Shown: positions 24,117 through 34,093, counted from the stretch's first letter. The stretch is DNA of 64,000 nucleotides from Terrisporobacter mayombei (GCF_020748465.1 NZ_JAHZMP010000004.1:62001-126000), one strand, 5' to 3'. The notes: a model not told the origin generated them from the letters alone. Made by a program: numbers and translations.

Positions 24117-25581
24117 TTAATTGACTATAAGATGTTATCTCTGGCATGGTTGCATTTACAACATCCTGTATTCTCATATATGATTCATTTAATTCAGAAT
24201 TTTCTATTCCACCATTAAAGTCTTTCGATATTGGTGTTACTAAATAAGGAATGCTATCGTATTCTTCAAAAACATAACAAGGAATATACCCTTCATCTGC
24301 TAAATATACTTTTCCTTCTTTATCTCTCTTTAAGTTTAAAGTTAATATAAAGTTATCTTTAGTTACAGGTTTATATTGATGTGATATAAAGTTTCCTAAA
24401 GAATAGACAACAGGTACCTTTCTATTATCCCTTGTTTTTATAACTTCAAATGTCTGAAGTGCATGAGGATGAGAACCTATTATAAAATCTACACCTGCAT
24501 TAGCCATTTCTTCAGCACTTTTTGCTTGATCTTCATTATAATCATTTGTATACTCTTCGCCCCAGTGATTATAAGCAATAATATACTCTGCTCCCATAGC
24601 TTTTGCATCCTTTACATCTTTTTCTATAGCTTCTTTAGTATATCTATTAATCATAACCTCCTTTATATCTTCATCCAATGTTATATCTTTTTCGTTAAAA
24701 TCTTCACTGTAAGACATTAGTGCAATTTTTATCCCATTTACATCTACTATAATAAATCTTTGCTCATCTTTATCTCTAAAGGATCCTGTATATGCAAATT
24801 TATATTGCTCAAGTAAATCAAGAGTTTGTAATATACCCATTTCGCCATCGTCAGCTATATGATTATTTGAATTAACTAAAGCATCAAATCCTGCATATTT
24901 TAAAGCATCTAAATACGTAGATGGTCCATTACAATGAGGTTGACCGCCTAGTTCTTTTTCTTCACTCATATAAGGGGATGTATTCGATAGTAGACTTTCT
25001 AAATTTCCTGCCACAAAATCTGCTTTAGAAAATATATCCTTAACCATATTAAAACTATCATTAAACACATAAGTTCCATCTTCTGTTTTGCCTGCTTCTT
25101 GCTGCCTTGTTTGACACATTAAGTCTCCAGTAAACATTAGTAAAGCATCATTTGTATTCTTTGCAGATTTATTTGTATAAACACCATTTTCTAAAGTATA
25201 CCTCGGTTCTGATATCTCACTTAAAGGCTCTAATAAATCTCTATAAACTATAACTACTGTCTCTAATACATCTCCACCTTTGTCTTTACCTACAACAGTT
25301 GTACTTCCTATCATATTTCCTATTATATTCCCATTTGGATCTATAGTTGCTACCATTCGATTATTTGAATAATATTCTACATCATTATTTTGATTTGCTG
25401 TATAGTTTATATTTGTAGCTTGTCCTAATTTTAAGGAGACAATTCTTTTTTGAACACTTATATGTTTATTATCTGCAGCTTGTACTTCAACTTCTATTAT
25501 TCCTACAATTAAAAGAGCAATAGTACTTATACATATTAAATTTTTTAATATATTATTTTTTTTCTGATTGTGATTAGTCAC
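24109..25581 (-). CDS. CapA family protein with Ig-like (Big2) domain
   Basis: A 490-residue protein with an N-terminal membrane anchor or signal (ILKNLICISTIALLIVGIIEV, written in part) at about 11-32. A bacterial Ig-like domain lies at about 45-112 (LGQATNINYTANQNNDVEYY, MVATIDPNGNI). The CapA/PGA-synthesis metallophosphatase-like domain covers about 145-470: MFTGDLMCQTRQ, VAGNLESLLS, NSNNHIADDGEMG, YNHWGEEY and IIGSHPHALQTFE, which hold the metal-binding Asp/Asn/His residues. It acts outside the cell. The start is GTG behind a good AGGAGGAG site. CapA homologues assist poly-gamma-glutamate capsules, but no capB/capC genes are here, so it is probably a surface enzyme of unknown substrate. 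Confidence 0.88.
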   Translation of the reverse strand: MTNHNQKKNNILKNLICISTIALLIVGIIEVEVQAADNKHISVQKRIVSLKLGQATNINYTANQNNDVEYYSNNRMVATIDPNGNIIGNMIGSTTVVGKDKGGDVLETVVIVYRDLLEPLSEISEPRYTLENGVYTNKSAKNTNDALLMFTGDLMCQTRQQEAGKTEDGTYVFNDSFNMVKDIFSKADFVAGNLESLLSNTSPYMSEEKELGGQPHCNGPSTYLDALKYAGFDALVNSNNHIADDGEMGILQTLDLLEQYKFAYTGSFRDKDEQRFIIVDVNGIKIALMSYSEDFNEKDITLDEDIKEVMINRYTKEAIEKDVKDAKAMGAEYIIAYNHWGEEYTNDYNEDQAKSAEEMANAGVDFIIGSHPHALQTFEVIKTRDNRKVPVVYSLGNFISHQYKPVTKDNFILTLNLKRDKEGKVYLADEGYIPCYVFEEYDSIPYLVTPISKDFNGGIENSELNESYMRIQDVVNATMPEITSYSQLKK

Positions 25582-25691
25582 TCTATCTCCTCCTGATCTT
25601 TTTTTAATTAAAATACTTTCTGATTATATCAGATTTATTTAATATTTTTCAATAATTACTTATTACCATATACATGTTCAAACTTATTTGT

Positions 25692-25736
25692 GCCAAAAAT
25701 AAAAGTAGCAATAACCATAAACTATTGCTACTTTTG
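25692..25736. terminator. Terminator of the fhs gene
   Basis: AAAAGTAGCAATA and TATTGCTACTTTT form a 13-bp stem with T runs on both strands. Confidence 0.85.
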
Positions 25737-25761
25737 TATATACTTTTATCATTTGTCTAAT

Positions 25762-27438
25762 TTAGAATAATCCCACTATTACACCATTTTCATCAATATC
25801 TATTCTTTCAGCTGCTGGTATTTTAGGTAATCCTGGCATTTTCATAATATCTCCTGTTAAAGCAATTATAAATCCGGCTCCAGCACTTATATTAATTTTT
25901 CTAACTGTTATTCTAAAATTTTCTGGTCTACCTAATTTCGAAGGGTCATCTGTTAATGAATATTGAGTCTTCGCCACACATATAGGAAGATTTGCAAATT
26001 CTAATTTTTCTAAATTAGCAATTTCTTTTTCTGCTTCTTTAGTAAAGTCTACACCTTCAGCTCCATATATTTTAGTAGCTATTTCATTTATTTTTTCTTT
26101 TATGCTTCCTTCTAGTGGGTAAGCATATTCAAAGTTATTTTCTTCTTGGCAAAGCCTTACTACTTCTTTAGCCAGATCAACTCCACCTTCTCCACCTTTT
26201 GCCCATACTTGTGATAAAACTACATTTACACCTAAATCATTGCATCTTTCTTTTATTAAGTCAATTTCCTCCTGGCTATCTGTTGGAAACTCATTAATTG
26301 CAACAACTGCAGGTAACTTAAATACTTGCGTAATATTTTCCACATGCTTTAATAAGTTTGGCAATCCAGCTTCTAAAGCTTCTAAATTTGTATCATTTAA
26401 GTTAGATTTATCTACCCCACCATTATATTTTAAAGCTCTTACAGTAACTACAATTACTACTGCATCTGGCTTTATATCAGCCATTCTACATTTTATATCT
26501 AAGAATTTTTCTGCTCCTAAATCTGCTCCAAATCCACCTTCTGTTACAACGTAGTCTGCAAAATTCATAGCCATTTTTGTAGCTATTATAGAGTTACATC
26601 CATGAGCTATATTAGCAAATGGCCCTCCATGGACAAAGGCTGGTGTTCCTTCTAAGGTTTGAACTAAATTAGGTTTTAAAGCATCTTTTAATAAAGCTGC
26701 CATTGCCCCATTAGCATTTAATTCTTTAGCTGTTACAGGTAAATTTCCGTAAGTATATCCAATAATTATATTCCCTAACTTTTCTTTTAATTCATTAATA
26801 TTATTTGCTAAGCAGAAAGCTGCCATAACTTCTGATGCTACAGTTATATCAAATCCGTCTTCTCTAACTATACCATCAACTTTTCTACCCATACCACAAA
26901 CTATATTTCTTAATTGTCTATCATTCATATCTACGCATCTTCTCCAAGTTATAGTCCTTGGATCAATATTTAATTTGTTGCCCTGATGTATATGGTTGTC
27001 TATCATTGCTGCTAATAAATTATTTGCTGCTCCTATTGCGTGAAAATCTCCTGTAAAGTGTAAGTTTATATCTTCCATTGGTATAACTTGGGCATAACCT
27101 CCACCAGCGGCTCCACCTTTTATTCCAAACACAGGTCCTAAAGAAGGTTCTCGTAGTGCAACTATTGAGTTTTTACCCATTCTTTGTAAACCATCTGCTA
27201 AACCTATAGTTGTCGTAGTCTTCCCCTCTCCTGCTGGAGTTGGATTTATTGCTGTAGTTAAAATTAACTTAGCTTTTTTATCCTTTTTATGTGTTTTCAA
27301 TAAGTTGTAATCAATCTTAGCCTTATATTTTCCATAAAACTCTAATTCATCTTCATTTAATCCTAATTTTTTACCGATTTCTCTAATATGTAGAGGTTTT
27401 GATTCCTGTGCTATTTCTATATCTGATTTAAAATTCAT
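25762..27438 (-). CDS. fhs: Formate-tetrahydrofolate ligase
   Basis: ATP-dependent joining of formate to tetrahydrofolate, giving 10-formyl-THF for purines and the methyl branch of one-carbon metabolism. The 558-residue length is standard. Motifs include the P-loop [39 protein letters not shown] and [16 protein letters not shown]. It is monocistronic with a good ribosome site and a terminator. It provides the substrate that the cyclohydrolase FolD, also in this window, can turn into methylene-THF. In acetogens it belongs to the Wood-Ljungdahl cluster; no other genes of that pathway adjoin it. Confidence 0.97.
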   Translation of the reverse strand: MNFKSDIEIAQESKPLHIREIGKKLGLNEDELEFYGKYKAKIDYNLLKTHKKDKKAKLILTTAINPTPAGEGKTTTTIGLADGLQRMGKNSIVALREPSLGPVFGIKGGAAGGGYAQVIPMEDINLHFTGDFHAIGAANNLLAAMIDNHIHQGNKLNIDPRTITWRRCVDMNDRQLRNIVCGMGRKVDGIVREDGFDITVASEVMAAFCLANNINELKEKLGNIIIGYTYGNLPVTAKELNANGAMAALLKDALKPNLVQTLEGTPAFVHGGPFANIAHGCNSIIATKMAMNFADYVVTEGGFGADLGAEKFLDIKCRMADIKPDAVVIVVTVRALKYNGGVDKSNLNDTNLEALEAGLPNLLKHVENITQVFKLPAVVAINEFPTDSQEEIDLIKERCNDLGVNVVLSQVWAKGGEGGVDLAKEVVRLCQEENNFEYAYPLEGSIKEKINEIATKIYGAEGVDFTKEAEKEIANLEKLEFANLPICVAKTQYSLTDDPSKLGRPENFRITVRKINISAGAGFIIALTGDIMKMPGLPKIPAAERIDIDENGVIVGLF

Positions 27439-27691
27439 TACATTTATCCTCCAAAATATTACAATTATTTAACTATATTATAAAATAATTTGTAAAAATA
27501 GTATATATGAAAAACATATTTTATGAACATTTTTATATTTTTACGAGTTAAAATACGTCTTTTTGCAAACATTATTTACTATGTAATTTTATCCAATATA
27601 ATTTATACCCTCATTTATGCTTTTTCACACTAAATAATTAAATATGTTTATCCTGCTTCTAATAAATTTTATACTTGATATTTTATATATT

Positions 27692-27725
27692 AAAAAAGAT
27701 GTAGGTATTTAGACCTACATCTTTA
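27692..27725 (-). terminator. Terminator of ptsG
   Basis: GATGTAGGT-atttag-ACCTACATC with a T run on the minus strand. Confidence 0.85.
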
Positions 27726-27729
27726 TAAA

Positions 27730-29850
27730 CTATTTAACTGATATCAATTTATCTTTTTCTTTTACTGAACCTTTAGCCATAGCTTCCACACCTTCATAAC
27801 TATCTGTGTTAGTCACTATTACAGGGGTAACAGTTGGATATCCAGCTTCTTTTATTTTTTCTATATCAAATTCTACTAAAAGATCCCCTGCCTTAACTTG
27901 GTCACCTGCTTTAACATGAGTAGTAAAATGCTTACCATTTAGTTTAACAGTATCTAAACCTATGTGTATTAATACTTCTACACCGTTGTCCGAAGTTAAT
28001 CCCACTGCATGTTTTGTATCAAATACTGTTGAAACCACTCCATCTACTGGTGATACCGCTCTACCAATAGCTGGCTCTATTGCAACACCTTTTCCTAACA
28101 TACCTTCAGAGAACACTCCGTCCCCTACTTCTTCTAAAGATATTGCATTACCTTCTATTGGAGCTACAATTATATAATTATTTTCAACTTTATCTTCTTT
28201 TTTTTCTTGCTTAGTCTCTACTACATCTAAATCTGCTGCAACCTCAATATTAGCACCGCTTGCTATAAAATCTTCTAAGTTTGATTTTATAACTGTAACC
28301 CTTGGTCCATATATAACTTGTATTCCATTACCTTTTATTATAACACCTGCTGCTCCACTTGACTTTAGTAAAGATTCACTTACCTTAGAAGAATCTTTTA
28401 CAGTAACACGAAGTCTTGTCGCACAACAGTCTAAATCACTTAAATTATCTTGTCCACCTAAACCTTTTAATATCATAGCTGATATCTTATCATCTTGATT
28501 TGATGAGTTTGCTGAACTTCCTTCTTTTTTAGCATTTACATCTGCTCTTGTATATAATTTTACTTCTTCTTCATCATCATCTCTACCAGGAGTTTTGAAG
28601 TTAAATTTCTTAATTAAGAAGGTAAATAAGAAATAGTAAACTGCAAAGTATATTAAACCAACCCATATTATATTTAACCAATGAGTTTTAGCATTCCCTT
28701 GTAATATACCAAATAATGTTAAGTCTATTAAACCTCCAGAGAATGTCATACCAACTCCAACATTTAGCATGTGCATTATCATATATGAGACTCCTGCAAG
28801 TACTGAGTGTATTACATATAATATTGGAGCAACAAATAAGAATGTAAATTCAATTGGCTCAGTTATACCTGTTAACATTGATGTTAATGCCGCTGATAAT
28901 AATAAACCTCCGACAACTTTACGCTTTTCTGGTTTAGCACATTTGTACATTGCAAGTGCTGCACCTGGTAAACCAAATATCATAAGTGGGAATTTACCAG
29001 ACATAAATCTAGTAGCCTCTACACTAAATTGTACAGTAGATGGATCTGCTAGTTGCGCAAAGAATATATTTTGAGCACCTTCTATTAATTGTCCTCCCAC
29101 CATTGCAGTACCACCAACAGCAGTTTGCCAGAATGGTAAGTAGAATACGTGATGAAGTCCAAATGGTATTAAAGCTCTTTCCATAAATCCATATACCCAA
29201 GTTCCTGCATATCCTGAACTTTGTACTATATTACCAACTGAATAAATAGCACTTTGTACATTTGGCCATATATAGAACATTAATATACCAACAAATAAAT
29301 AAGTTATTGCAGATATAATAGGAACAAATCTAGTTCCACCAAAGAATGATAATACTTGAGGTAACTCGATTTTGTAGAAACGATTATGTAACGCTGCTAC
29401 ACCAAGTCCTACTATCATACCTCCAAACACACCCATTTGAAGTGAGTTTATACCTAATACACTTGCTGTAGAACCAGCAAGCATAGCTTCTGTTCCACCA
29501 TTAATGTTTATCATTGCACCAATAGAAGCATGCATAATTAAGAATGCTATTGCTCCAGATAAAGCTGCTACTTCTTTTTCTTTTTTAGCCATACCAATTG
29601 CAACACCCATTGCAAATAATAATGGTAAGTTTGCGAATACTATATCTCCTGCATTACTTAAAACCGTTAAGAATGCATTTATAGGTGTTCCTGGTCCCAT
29701 AACACCCATTAATCCATAAGCATTTAACATTGTTTCATTAGTGAATGATCCACCAATTCCCAAAAATAAACCTGCTACTGGTAAAATAGCTATTGGTAGC
29801 ATAAACGATCTACCTACACGTTGTAAAACACCAAATATTTTGTCTTTCAT
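27730..29850 (-). CDS. ptsG: Glucose-type PTS transporter, fused IICBA
   Basis: A 706-residue sugar phosphotransferase of the glucose/glucosamine family, taking up and phosphorylating hexose. The IIC membrane part covers residues 1-425, with VGRSFMLPIAILPVAGLFLG and the loop GITEPIEFTFLF. IIB lies at about 460-530, with the phosphocysteine in LDCCATRLRVTV. IIA lies at about 560-690, with the phosphohistidine in VEVLIHIGLDTVKLNGKHF. The order C-B-A and the length fit PtsG. N-acetylglucosamine or maltose specificity cannot be excluded. It has a TTGACA promoter with a cre site just upstream, so catabolite control by CcpA is likely. No antiterminator gene lies nearby. Confidence 0.92.
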   Translation of the reverse strand: MKDKIFGVLQRVGRSFMLPIAILPVAGLFLGIGGSFTNETMLNAYGLMGVMGPGTPINAFLTVLSNAGDIVFANLPLLFAMGVAIGMAKKEKEVAALSGAIAFLIMHASIGAMININGGTEAMLAGSTASVLGINSLQMGVFGGMIVGLGVAALHNRFYKIELPQVLSFFGGTRFVPIISAITYLFVGILMFYIWPNVQSAIYSVGNIVQSSGYAGTWVYGFMERALIPFGLHHVFYLPFWQTAVGGTAMVGGQLIEGAQNIFFAQLADPSTVQFSVEATRFMSGKFPLMIFGLPGAALAMYKCAKPEKRKVVGGLLLSAALTSMLTGITEPIEFTFLFVAPILYVIHSVLAGVSYMIMHMLNVGVGMTFSGGLIDLTLFGILQGNAKTHWLNIIWVGLIYFAVYYFLFTFLIKKFNFKTPGRDDDEEEVKLYTRADVNAKKEGSSANSSNQDDKISAMILKGLGGQDNLSDLDCCATRLRVTVKDSSKVSESLLKSSGAAGVIIKGNGIQVIYGPRVTVIKSNLEDFIASGANIEVAADLDVVETKQEKKEDKVENNYIIVAPIEGNAISLEEVGDGVFSEGMLGKGVAIEPAIGRAVSPVDGVVSTVFDTKHAVGLTSDNGVEVLIHIGLDTVKLNGKHFTTHVKAGDQVKAGDLLVEFDIEKIKEAGYPTVTPVIVTNTDSYEGVEAMAKGSVKEKDKLISVK

Positions 29851-29928
29851 TAATTTCGGCCTCTCCCTTATTTAATATTATATAATCGTCTTCACAATCA
29901 TATATAGTTTACCTTAATTTCTATAATG

Positions 29929-29958
29929 ATACTATCATAGCTTGAATATTCATGTCAA
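29929..29958 (-). promoter_or_regulatory. SigA promoter of ptsG
   Basis: Minus strand: TTGACA (29953-29958), 18-base spacer, TAGTAT (29929-29934). Confidence 0.7.
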
Positions 29959-29964
29959 TATTTT

Positions 29965-29982
29965 AATGCAACCGTTTGCATT
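29965..29982. promoter_or_regulatory. CcpA-type cre site upstream of ptsG
   Basis: AATGCAACCGTTTGCATT is an 18-base near-perfect palindrome with the TGnAAnCGnTnnCA core of catabolite-responsive elements. It lies just upstream of the -35 box, a position seen for both activation and repression. Confidence 0.7.
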
Positions 29983-30057
29983 ATTATTTTTTATATTTAT
30001 ATTTATTTTTTTTTACAACTAAATTATATATAATTTACCCATTTTATTTAATTTCAA

Positions 30058-30091
30058 ACAAAAATAAGTGCCCTTAATGAGCACTTATTTA
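30058..30091 (-). terminator. Terminator of the 30103 gene
   Basis: AAATAAGTGC-ccttaatga-GCACTTATTT, with T run on the minus strand. Confidence 0.8.
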
Positions 30092-30102
30092 TAATATTAT
30101 TT

Positions 30103-30858
30103 CTATTTTGACAATAACTCCAACATATCTTCCAGTTCATCATAAGGCATTTTATTTAAAGACATGCAATTATATAGTAATGTTCCCACTCCTTGAACTT
30201 TTATCTTAGAAGGATTTATTTGAACCACATCTAACACTAACTTTCCACTTCCATTTAGTATTGATTTTTGTATCATATCTAAAGTATCTTGTAAAATTCC
30301 TAATAGTTTATAGTCTCTTATACCTAGCTTAGTATAGTCTTCTCTCTGTAATATTGGAATTTGAATAGTTTGAGAAATTACGTACATATTAATTAATTTA
30401 ATTTGACAATAAGTTAATTGTCTAGATAATTTTATTAATCTATTACATTCATCTCTATCTAAATCATCCTTAAACATTATATTTCCAAGTAAATATCCAT
30501 AATATTTTAACTTGCTTTCCTCATGTTCGTTTCTAGAAGATATAAGTATTCCATTCATTATTTCTTCCGCCAAATATTGATTATTTAAATTTTCTTCCAA
30601 AAAAAGCTCTTTTCTAATAAAATTATTATTGTCTAGATTTTCTTTTATTATTTCTAATGAATAGTACAAGGTAATTAATATTCTTTTACTTTCTTTATAT
30701 GTGTATATATTTTCATATAAATCATTTATAAAACTCTCATATAGTTCTTCTACTTCACCATTATAATCTTTATGCTTTAATGTCTTCAATATATTTTTAA
30801 TGTTATTAGTTAATTGGTCATTTGATTCAAATATGTATTTGACTCCTACATCTCCCAT
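30103..30858 (-). CDS. Hypothetical protein (251 aa), helical
   Basis: I do not recognise this protein. It is predicted to be almost entirely alpha-helical, cytoplasmic, with no motif that marks an enzyme. The middle (LKYYGYLLGNIMFKDDLDRD, then LSRQLTYCQIKLINMYVIS) resembles a pattern seen in proteins of phage-defence and phage-related regions, but this is too weak to name a family. The C-terminus has a small beta segment (VVQINPSKIKVQGVGTLLY). It is flanked by ptsG and a GGDEF/HD-GYP gene, each separated by terminators, so it is monocistronic. Confidence 0.55.
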   Translation of the reverse strand: MGDVGVKYIFESNDQLTNNIKNILKTLKHKDYNGEVEELYESFINDLYENIYTYKESKRILITLYYSLEIIKENLDNNNFIRKELFLEENLNNQYLAEEIMNGILISSRNEHEESKLKYYGYLLGNIMFKDDLDRDECNRLIKLSRQLTYCQIKLINMYVISQTIQIPILQREDYTKLGIRDYKLLGILQDTLDMIQKSILNGSGKLVLDVVQINPSKIKVQGVGTLLYNCMSLNKMPYDELEDMLELLSK

Positions 30859-30935
30859 ATCTCTATCTCCTTCGAATATATTTTTATAATCTAAACTTAA
30901 CTTAATTGTAGCAAAAATATTTTAATAAACAATAT

Positions 30936-30976
30936 AAAAAGCTTTCTAAAAATAATATTATTCTTAGAAAACTTTT
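30936..30976 (-). terminator. Terminator of the GGDEF/HD-GYP gene
   Basis: AAAAGCTTTCTAA and TTAGAAAACTTTT pair around an AT-rich loop. Confidence 0.7.
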
Positions 30977-30980
30977 CATT

Positions 30981-32720
30981 TTAAGCACTTCTATTCACAT
31001 CATTCATTAATGGTAAAATATTCTTTAATCCTTCAGGTTCCTTTTTCTTTATCATATCATTTTGAAGCATATCTATAAATTTAGATACTAATTCTACATC
31101 GAAATGAGTTCCTGCACATTTTTTTAACTCTACAATTGCTTGATTATAATCTTTTCTTATATTATAAGGTCTTTTCGATGTCATAGCATCAAAGCTATCT
31201 ATTATTGTTAACATCCTAGCTAGATATGGAATTTTATCTCCTTTTAAATTACAAGGATACCCATTTCCATCATATCTTTCGTGATGATATTTTATTATAG
31301 GCTCAACTGCATTAAAGTCTTTTATATTACTTACTAAATCAGCCCCCAATGTTGGATGTTGTTTTAAAACATTAAACTCACTTTGAGATAATTTTTCTCT
31401 TTTATTTAATAATTCTTTTGATATTTCTAACTTTCCTATATCATGCAAATAAGCCGCCAAAAGTAAATCTTTTCTAGACTGCTCATCTAAATTTAAATAT
31501 GTTGCAAATTTTTTAGCATAAATAACTACTCTTTCCGAGTGACCGTAAGTATATTTATCTTTTTTATTTATTTTATTTAACATACTTGCAATAGATTCTA
31601 ATGCCCTTTTGTCAATGCTACTATCTATTTCATCCAATATATTATAATATCTTTCAACACGATTCTTATCAAAAGATTTTGCTCTATACAGTGCATTATC
31701 CGCAAGTTCAATTAATTGCTTTTTATTTTTCGCCACCTTTGGATAAGTTGATACACCAATAGACACTGTTATATGCTTATTAGGTTGATGTTCTTGACCT
31801 GAAAAATATGTTTGTTGTATATTCTGTCGAATTAATTCTCCTAAGTTTAGCGCAGCTTCTTCTGTTTGATTATATAAAATTACAGCAAACTCTTCGCCTC
31901 CATAACGAGCTACTTCTCCTAAATCGTCAACTGTATTTCTTAAAATTTCGCCTAACCTTGTAAGGAGCCAATCTCCTTTTTGATGTCCATTTATATCATT
32001 ATAATTTTTAAAATTATCTATATCCATAAACAATAAAGAAACTTCTTTATCTTCTTTTTGAGAATTAACTATATATGAGCCTAATACATCCTGAAAACTC
32101 CTATGGTTTAATAAACCTGTAAGTCCATCCTTTACTGCTAATTCTTTTAATTTTAAATTATAATCGCTTTCTATATTAATGTATAAAGAAATAATAAAAG
32201 ATGTTATTAATAAAGAACTTACTAATATTATATCCCCTTCAAAATGTCTTGCTGTATCCATACTACTAATTAGAGGTGTATAATCTACATTTACTAAGTT
32301 AAATGCAAGTATTATCAATGATACAGCTACAGTTATAGCAAAACTTATTTCTTTCTTATATTGTATAGAACATATTAATATTATAATTGTACTGATATAT
32401 TTAAAAGAGCTATTTGACCCTCCTGTTTTCGACATTAAAATAATAAATAAGCCTAATAATATCAAAACTTCTATTACATTGTAAATTGTTGGCATATTAA
32501 AGAAACTTTTTTCTGTATCTCCATACATCATTTTTGAACAAAATATCATAAATGGTGCTATACAACAGGCTAAAACAATTACAAGAAGTATATTATCCAT
32601 ATCTAGCGCTATATTGTAATAGCTTATAATATTTAAAGTTGCTAATATAATATATAAAAATTTTAACCCAACTAAAATTTCTAATATTTTCAATCGTCTT
32701 TCATAATCAAATTCGTTCAT
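30981..32720 (-). CDS. Membrane-bound GGDEF and HD-GYP protein (cyclic-di-GMP metabolism)
   Basis: A 579-residue protein. Residues about 15-190 contain six membrane helices. A GGDEF domain spans about 195-355 with LTGLLNHRSFQ and the active site ARYGGEEFAVIL, so diguanylate cyclase activity is plausible; the usual RxxD inhibitory site just before it is missing. An HD-GYP phosphodiesterase domain spans about 365-545 with GHSERVVIYA, AAYLHDIGKLEI, KQHPTLGADLV and the diagnostic HHERYDGNGYP. It can thus in principle both make and break cyclic-di-GMP. It lies directly downstream of the agrBD locus on the same strand but behind a terminator, so co-regulation is not shown. Confidence 0.93.
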   Translation of the reverse strand: MNEFDYERRLKILEILVGLKFLYIILATLNIISYYNIALDMDNILLVIVLACCIAPFMIFCSKMMYGDTEKSFFNMPTIYNVIEVLILLGLFIILMSKTGGSNSSFKYISTIIILICSIQYKKEISFAITVAVSLIILAFNLVNVDYTPLISSMDTARHFEGDIILVSSLLITSFIISLYINIESDYNLKLKELAVKDGLTGLLNHRSFQDVLGSYIVNSQKEDKEVSLLFMDIDNFKNYNDINGHQKGDWLLTRLGEILRNTVDDLGEVARYGGEEFAVILYNQTEEAALNLGELIRQNIQQTYFSGQEHQPNKHITVSIGVSTYPKVAKNKKQLIELADNALYRAKSFDKNRVERYYNILDEIDSSIDKRALESIASMLNKINKKDKYTYGHSERVVIYAKKFATYLNLDEQSRKDLLLAAYLHDIGKLEISKELLNKREKLSQSEFNVLKQHPTLGADLVSNIKDFNAVEPIIKYHHERYDGNGYPCNLKGDKIPYLARMLTIIDSFDAMTSKRPYNIRKDYNQAIVELKKCAGTHFDVELVSKFIDMLQNDMIKKKEPEGLKNILPLMNDVNRSA

Positions 32721-32765
32721 ATGTATTCACCTATATATTAAATAATTACTATAAAAATAACATAT

Positions 32766-32801
32766 CAAAAGAACCATAAGAATATTTTCCTATGGTCCTT
32801 T
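32766..32801 (-). terminator. Terminator of the agr operon
   Basis: Minus strand: GGACCATAGGAA-aat-ATTCTTATGGTTC followed by TTTTG. It lies 7 bases after the agrD stop. Confidence 0.8.
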
Positions 32802-32807
32802 AACCTA

Positions 32808-32915
32808 TTACTCTTCTCTTAAAGATTTTGGAACTTCAGGCTCAAAGAATATCGCAAAACAATATGTACTTGTATTTTTTGCAATTTTAGTAAAAAAATT
32901 CGCTAATACTCCCAT
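32808..32915 (-). CDS. agrD: AgrD cyclic autoinducer precursor peptide (35 aa)
   Basis: Translated by hand from the minus strand. The 35-residue peptide has the AgrD layout: an amphipathic N-terminal helix (MGVLANFFTKIAKNT), a short signal core with one cysteine (STYCFAIFF, Cys19) and a charged tail with the conserved EPEVPKSL. By analogy with other AgrD peptides, AgrB would cut inside FAIFF and form a thiolactone between Cys19 and a downstream hydrophobic residue, most simply a five-residue ring C19-F23; the exact product is a guess. An AAGGAG site lies 8 bases before the ATG. It follows agrB by 58 bases. Confidence 0.9.
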   Translation of the reverse strand: MGVLANFFTKIAKNTSTYCFAIFFEPEVPKSLREE

Positions 32916-32973
32916 CGTTACATCTCCTTTGTAATAATTTTTATATTAACACATACTTCGTTAATATCACAAT

Positions 32974-33618
32974 CTAAATTTTAAACTTTAATAAAACCTT
33001 ATCTATAAATAATATGGATTTGCTTCCTACAATTGTTAAGGATAACATTTGCATATATATACCTAAGGATATACATAACACTAATGAATTCAAATTCAAA
33101 TTTAACAAGTTTAACAATATATTAAATATAAATAATATTATACACACAAAATATACACAAAATGAGTTTTTTCTTAATTTTTTCCTTATCGCTTCTTTTT
33201 TTAATGGCTTATTTTCTGATGGCACAGGACATTTTTTGTATAAAATAATAAAAGAATGAATTAATATAATTACATCTATTGAATATAGCACTCCTAATTT
33301 TGCATTTATCAAAGACTTACCTATTAGAGCAAATATATATGATAATATTATCCCTGTTATTAAGCATCTATTTGGACTTGAACAATGTATGCCTCCAGAG
33401 TTTCTTTTCATCAGTCCCGCTACTAAAGATATTATAACTATCTGAAATAATGTACTAGTTAAAATTCCAAATAAAATAGTTAGTATTGCTGCCATGCATA
33501 TATGTAGAAATGCAAATATTCCATATTTTAATACTTCAAATTCATCACTTGACTTATCTTTAGATCCACATAATCTAAAGGCAATCTTGTCAGAAAGATT
33601 TTCAGTTATACTATTCAT
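32974..33618 (-). CDS. agrB: AgrB accessory gene regulator peptidase
   Basis: Membrane cysteine protease that trims AgrD and forms the thiolactone signal. The 214-residue protein has about six membrane segments. The catalytic pair is visible in SGGIHCSSPNRC: His78 and Cys85. It overlaps the upstream membrane-protein gene by 8 bases and precedes agrD by 58, making a three-gene operon. No agrC histidine kinase or agrA response regulator lies anywhere nearby, so the receptor must be elsewhere or of another type, as reported for several clostridial agrBD loci. Confidence 0.93.
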   Translation of the reverse strand: MNSITENLSDKIAFRLCGSKDKSSDEFEVLKYGIFAFLHICMAAILTILFGILTSTLFQIVIISLVAGLMKRNSGGIHCSSPNRCLITGIILSYIFALIGKSLINAKLGVLYSIDVIILIHSFIILYKKCPVPSENKPLKKEAIRKKLRKNSFCVYFVCIILFIFNILLNLLNLNLNSLVLCISLGIYMQMLSLTIVGSKSILFIDKVLLKFKI

Positions 33619-34093
33619 TATGTTTAACTATACTCCCCTCTTGAAGTTTTTTTATGATAAATTCTATTACAAAAGCTAAAAGAACAAGTATGATAAGAGA
33701 TGGCAATGTATAAAATGCGCCCCTTATAGTATAATTGTTTACTAAAGCATTTCTAGAAACGTTAAATACGTTGGTTAATAAACTTATATAAATAAATTCA
33801 CTAAGTATTAAACATAAAAATAGCTTACACAATGCTATTATACAGTTCATGAAACTATCTTTCGATACATCTACTAGTATAAATAAAACAAGAGCCATTC
33901 CTATAATCGTGTGTATGCCAAAACTAATTGGAAGCATTCTAATAAATGACTGAATTATTCCTAACATTAATGTCTTTTTGCATAAAGTTCCTATTGATAT
34001 TTTTAAATTTAAAAAGTAACATCCTACTAGTAGCATTATCGCACACTCCGGAAAACTTCTAACTAAAATATAATCCAGTGATGTATGTAACAT
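33611..34093 (-). CDS. Membrane protein resembling an AgrC-type sensor domain without kinase
   Basis: A 160-residue, very hydrophobic protein with about five membrane segments. I chose the ATG at 34091-34093 because AAAGGAG stands 6 bases before it; an upstream in-frame ATG adds 15 unlikely residues. Length, hydrophobic pattern and the final IIKKLQEGSIVKHNE recall the N-terminal sensor part of GHKL-type AgrC/ComD kinases, but the protein stops exactly where the kinase linker would begin. Its gene overlaps agrB, so it is surely made with the signal system. It could be a signal exporter helper, an immunity or sensing module, or a truncated receptor. Similar uncharacterised membrane proteins precede agrBD in some clostridia. 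Confidence 0.65.
   Translation of the reverse strand: MLHTSLDYILVRSFPECAIMLLVGCYFLNLKISIGTLCKKTLMLGIIQSFIRMLPISFGIHTIIGMALVLFILVDVSKDSFMNCIIALCKLFLCLILSEFIYISLLTNVFNVSRNALVNNYTIRGAFYTLPSLIILVLLAFVIEFIIKKLQEGSIVKHNE

Noticed and set aside
24463..24720. 85-codon frame opposite the CapA-like gene
   Set aside because: It is a shadow of the CapA reading frame with Ile/Cys/Phe-rich low-complexity sequence.
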